DNA of 33,063 nt from Planctomycetota bacterium (GTDB lineage Bacteria; Planctomycetota; UBA1135; UBA2386), in contig JACRLW010000076.1 in the NCBI GenBank assembly GCA_016235155.1, positions 1 through 33,063 on the forward strand, in the 5' to 3' direction. The notes under the pieces were generated by a model. That model did not search any database and was not told the origin of the DNA. It saw only the letters and a program-made list of their open reading frames with translations. Numbering within the stretch: the first letter of the stretch is position 1; every line of letters begins with the position of its first letter. This document shows, piece by piece, positions 31,761 to 33,063 of the stretch. The translations under genes were made by a program, and so were the position numbers.

Positions 31761-32200
31761 GGCGGGTCCGCGCGGGCGGGGTCACGATCGTCGATCGATT
31801 CCGGCCGCGCAGCGACGCGCGCTTCCTGCGGCGCGTCGTCGCCGCGGTGCGCGAGTACACCGGGTTCCGCTCGCTCGGCGTGGCGCTCCTGCTGACCGAC
31901 GACCGCGGCATCGCCGCGCTCCATCGCGAGCACCTGGGCGACGCCAGCCCGACCGACGTGATGAGCTTCCCGTCCGACGATCACGCCGACGTGGTCGTCA
32001 ACGTGCAGCGGGCGCGCGCGGTCGCCCGACGGAACCGCACCACGATCCGCAGCGAGCTCGCGCTGTACGTGGTGCACGGCCTGTTGCATGTCTGCGGTCA
32101 TGACGATCACGCGGCGTCCGCGCGCGTGCGCATGCGTCGCGCGGAACGCGACGTGCTCGCGCAGCTCGGACTCTGCGCAGCGCCCTTCCACGGCGGCTGA
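31757..32200 (+). CDS. ybeY: Endoribonuclease YbeY
   Basis: A 147-residue zinc-dependent endoribonuclease involved in 16S rRNA 3'-end maturation and ribosome quality control. The family segments are LLLTDDRGIAALHREHLGDASPTDVMSFP (the N-x-x-x-R-x-x-D-x-x-TDVLSFP pattern with H replacing N) and the metal site HGLLHVCGHDD (107-117). In the classical HxxxHxxxxxH the third ligand would be at 117; here it is D117 with H118 next to it. Translation starts at TTG 31757, overlapping the PhoH-like stop by four bases. The later ATG-type starts would remove the conserved first strand. Confidence 0.93.
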   Translation: MRRVRAGGVTIVDRFRPRSDARFLRRVVAAVREYTGFRSLGVALLLTDDRGIAALHREHLGDASPTDVMSFPSDDHADVVVNVQRARAVARRNRTTIRSELALYVVHGLLHVCGHDDHAASARVRMRRAERDVLAQLGLCAAPFHGG

Positions 32201-32234
32201 TCGCGTTCACGATGCGTCGTGTGCGAGTCAGCCG

Positions 32235-32264
32235 TTGCGCAGGGCGACGCATGTGATCTACACT
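32235..32264 (+). promoter_or_regulatory. Candidate promoter for the sigma factor gene
   Basis: TTGCGC (32235-32240) and TACACT (32259-32264) are 18 bases apart. The -10 box is good for a high-GC genome, while the -35 matches only TTG. It lies in a locally AT-richer patch and predicts a leader of about 130 bases. Confidence 0.45.
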
Positions 32265-32389
32265 TCCGCGCGTCCTCGCCGCCGGCGAGTCGGTCAACGC
32301 GACATCCGGGTCCTTCCCGGAGCGCGGACTCGCGACGGCGAAGCACGAGTGACGACGACCCCGCGCGCGATCCGTCGCGCGACGCAGTC

Positions 32390-32394
32390 GGAGG
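32390..32394 (+). promoter_or_regulatory. Shine-Dalgarno of the sigma factor gene
   Basis: GGAGG nine bases before the ATG at 32404 fixes the start. Without it, the unconserved 35-residue N-terminal extension might be doubted. Confidence 0.65.
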
Positions 32395-32403
32395 CGGTTG
32401 ACG

Positions 32404-33063
32404 ATGAGGACGTTGCAGCACGCTCGGGCCGGCAACGGCCGGCGTATCGAGAGCAGCGAGGAGTCGCGCGGCGTTCGCTCGAGCAGCGAGCGACCAAGCA
32501 GCGAGCGCCTGCTCGCGAGCTACCGCAAGAAGCCGACGGCGCGGGTGCGCGAGTTGATCCTCGATCGGCATCGCCCCGACGTGGAAGCCATGGCGCGCGC
32601 GCTCGCGGCGCGCCTGCCGCGCTCGGTGGATGTCGACGACCTGGTGCACGCGGGCATCTGGGGCCTGATGCAGGCGATCGACAAGTTCCGCGCGGACCGC
32701 GGCGTGCCGTTCCGCCCCTTCATGCGCCCGCGCGTCCGCGGCGCGATGCTCGACGAGCTGCGCAGCCTCGACTACCTGCCGCGCCTGTGGCGCCGGCGCG
32801 CGCGCGCGCTCGACAAGGCCGTCGGCGAACTCCGCGGGATCCTCGGCCGGGAACCGCGCGATTCCGAACTCGCCGCGCGCCTGGGCACGACGGAGGTCTG
32901 GTTGCGGCGCGCGCGCACGCGCGTGCACGACGGCAGCGGCGAGAGCGGCGATCGGCGCGCGCGCAGCGACGGCGCCGACCCCTTCGACGACTTCGCCGAC
33001 CAGCACAACGAGAGCCCGCTCGACGCGCTCGATCGTCGCGAGTTGATCGCCGCGATCGAGTCG
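32404..33063 (+). CDS. Sigma70-family RNA polymerase sigma factor, WhiG/FliA type, C-terminus cut off
   Basis: The first 220 codons are in the window; the frame is open at the right edge. Residues about 52-125 are region 2, with DVDDLVHAGIWGLMQAIDKFR (core-binding and -10 recognition) and FRPFMRPRVRGAMLDELRSLDYLPR, the latter characteristic of the FliA/WhiG/SigD group. Residues about 130-175 are region 3 (LGREPRDSELAARLGTT), and about 178-205 are an acidic linker before region 4, which is just beginning (LDALDRRELIAAIE). The N-terminal ~35 residues are an S/E/R-rich extension coded by a 15-base repeat. FliA-type factors commonly drive motility genes, but this group also serves other programmes; no flagellar gene is present to decide. 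Confidence 0.9.
   Translation, partial: MRTLQHARAGNGRRIESSEESRGVRSSSERPSSERLLASYRKKPTARVRELILDRHRPDVEAMARALAARLPRSVDVDDLVHAGIWGLMQAIDKFRADRGVPFRPFMRPRVRGAMLDELRSLDYLPRLWRRRARALDKAVGELRGILGREPRDSELAARLGTTEVWLRRARTRVHDGSGESGDRRARSDGADPFDDFADQHNESPLDALDRRELIAAIES

Larger units (their letters stand above)
32201..32403. other. Gap before the sigma factor gene, likely 5' leader
   Basis: A 203-base stretch without a gene. It contains the promoter candidate at 32235-32264 and then about 130 bases of leader before the sigma factor ATG. GC-rich inverted segments (for example near 32369-32382, CGCGCGC and GCGCGCG types) could pair but are common by chance at this composition. Confidence 0.5.

Overview
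This window is very GC-rich, densely packed bacterial DNA. The gene repertoire points to the phylum Planctomycetota, probably one of the high-GC marine or wastewater lineages. The evidence is an exported protein with the C-terminal layout common in those lineages (19980-21128), a UDPGP-type (not GalU-type) nucleotidyltransferase, a CdsA with the LDLID variant signature, and several uncharacterised regulators. The assignment is by family resemblance recalled from memory; no database was searched.

Layout. (1) 1-730, minus strand: the start of an SPFH/stomatin-like gene and an NfeD-like gene. Both resemble betaproteobacterial proteins and use codons unlike the rest of the window. (2) 1031-7421, minus strand: a PLP-dependent decarboxylase overlapping by 4 nt a giant C39-peptidase-like/TPR protein. 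The giant gene is frameshifted at a (CG)5 run. (3) 7478-12289, plus strand: a housekeeping run of DAHP synthase, tpiA, secG, yicC, gmk, coaC and prmA, led by a good sigma70-like promoter. rsmJ converges on it from the other strand. (4) 13175-17075: an XRE-type regulator, phzF-like, moaA, and a convergent UDP-sugar pyrophosphorylase-family gene, with hairpins in the gaps. (5) 17245-19853: recG and nnrE, coupled. (6) 19980-26534: an exported protein, a thiolase coupled to a fused LeuD-LeuC-type aconitase superfamily enzyme, then an orphan HyuB-like protein coupled to a small lipoprotein. (7) 26477-27604, minus strand: a protein with sigma-factor-like N-terminal regions and a TPR-like tail. (8) 27766-32200: purA, uppS, cdsA, phoH, ybeY as a tight run with start/stop overlaps. 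(9) 32404-end: the N-terminal two thirds of a WhiG/FliA-type sigma factor.

How the genes work together. Most of the window is core metabolism and envelope or translation maintenance: shikimate entry, glycolysis, Sec export, nucleotide supply, CoA, molybdopterin, undecaprenyl and CDP-diacylglycerol synthesis, rRNA and ribosomal-protein modification, and fork repair. ATGA/GTGA/TTGA stop-start overlaps are the rule, so translational coupling is probably widespread.

The less ordinary parts are the decarboxylase plus C39/TPR pair, the domain-swapped LeuD-LeuC fusion next to a thiolase, the sigma-like/TPR protein, the XRE protein with a Cys-bearing tail, and the foreign-looking left edge. No tRNA, rRNA, CRISPR array, transposase or prophage gene was recognised.
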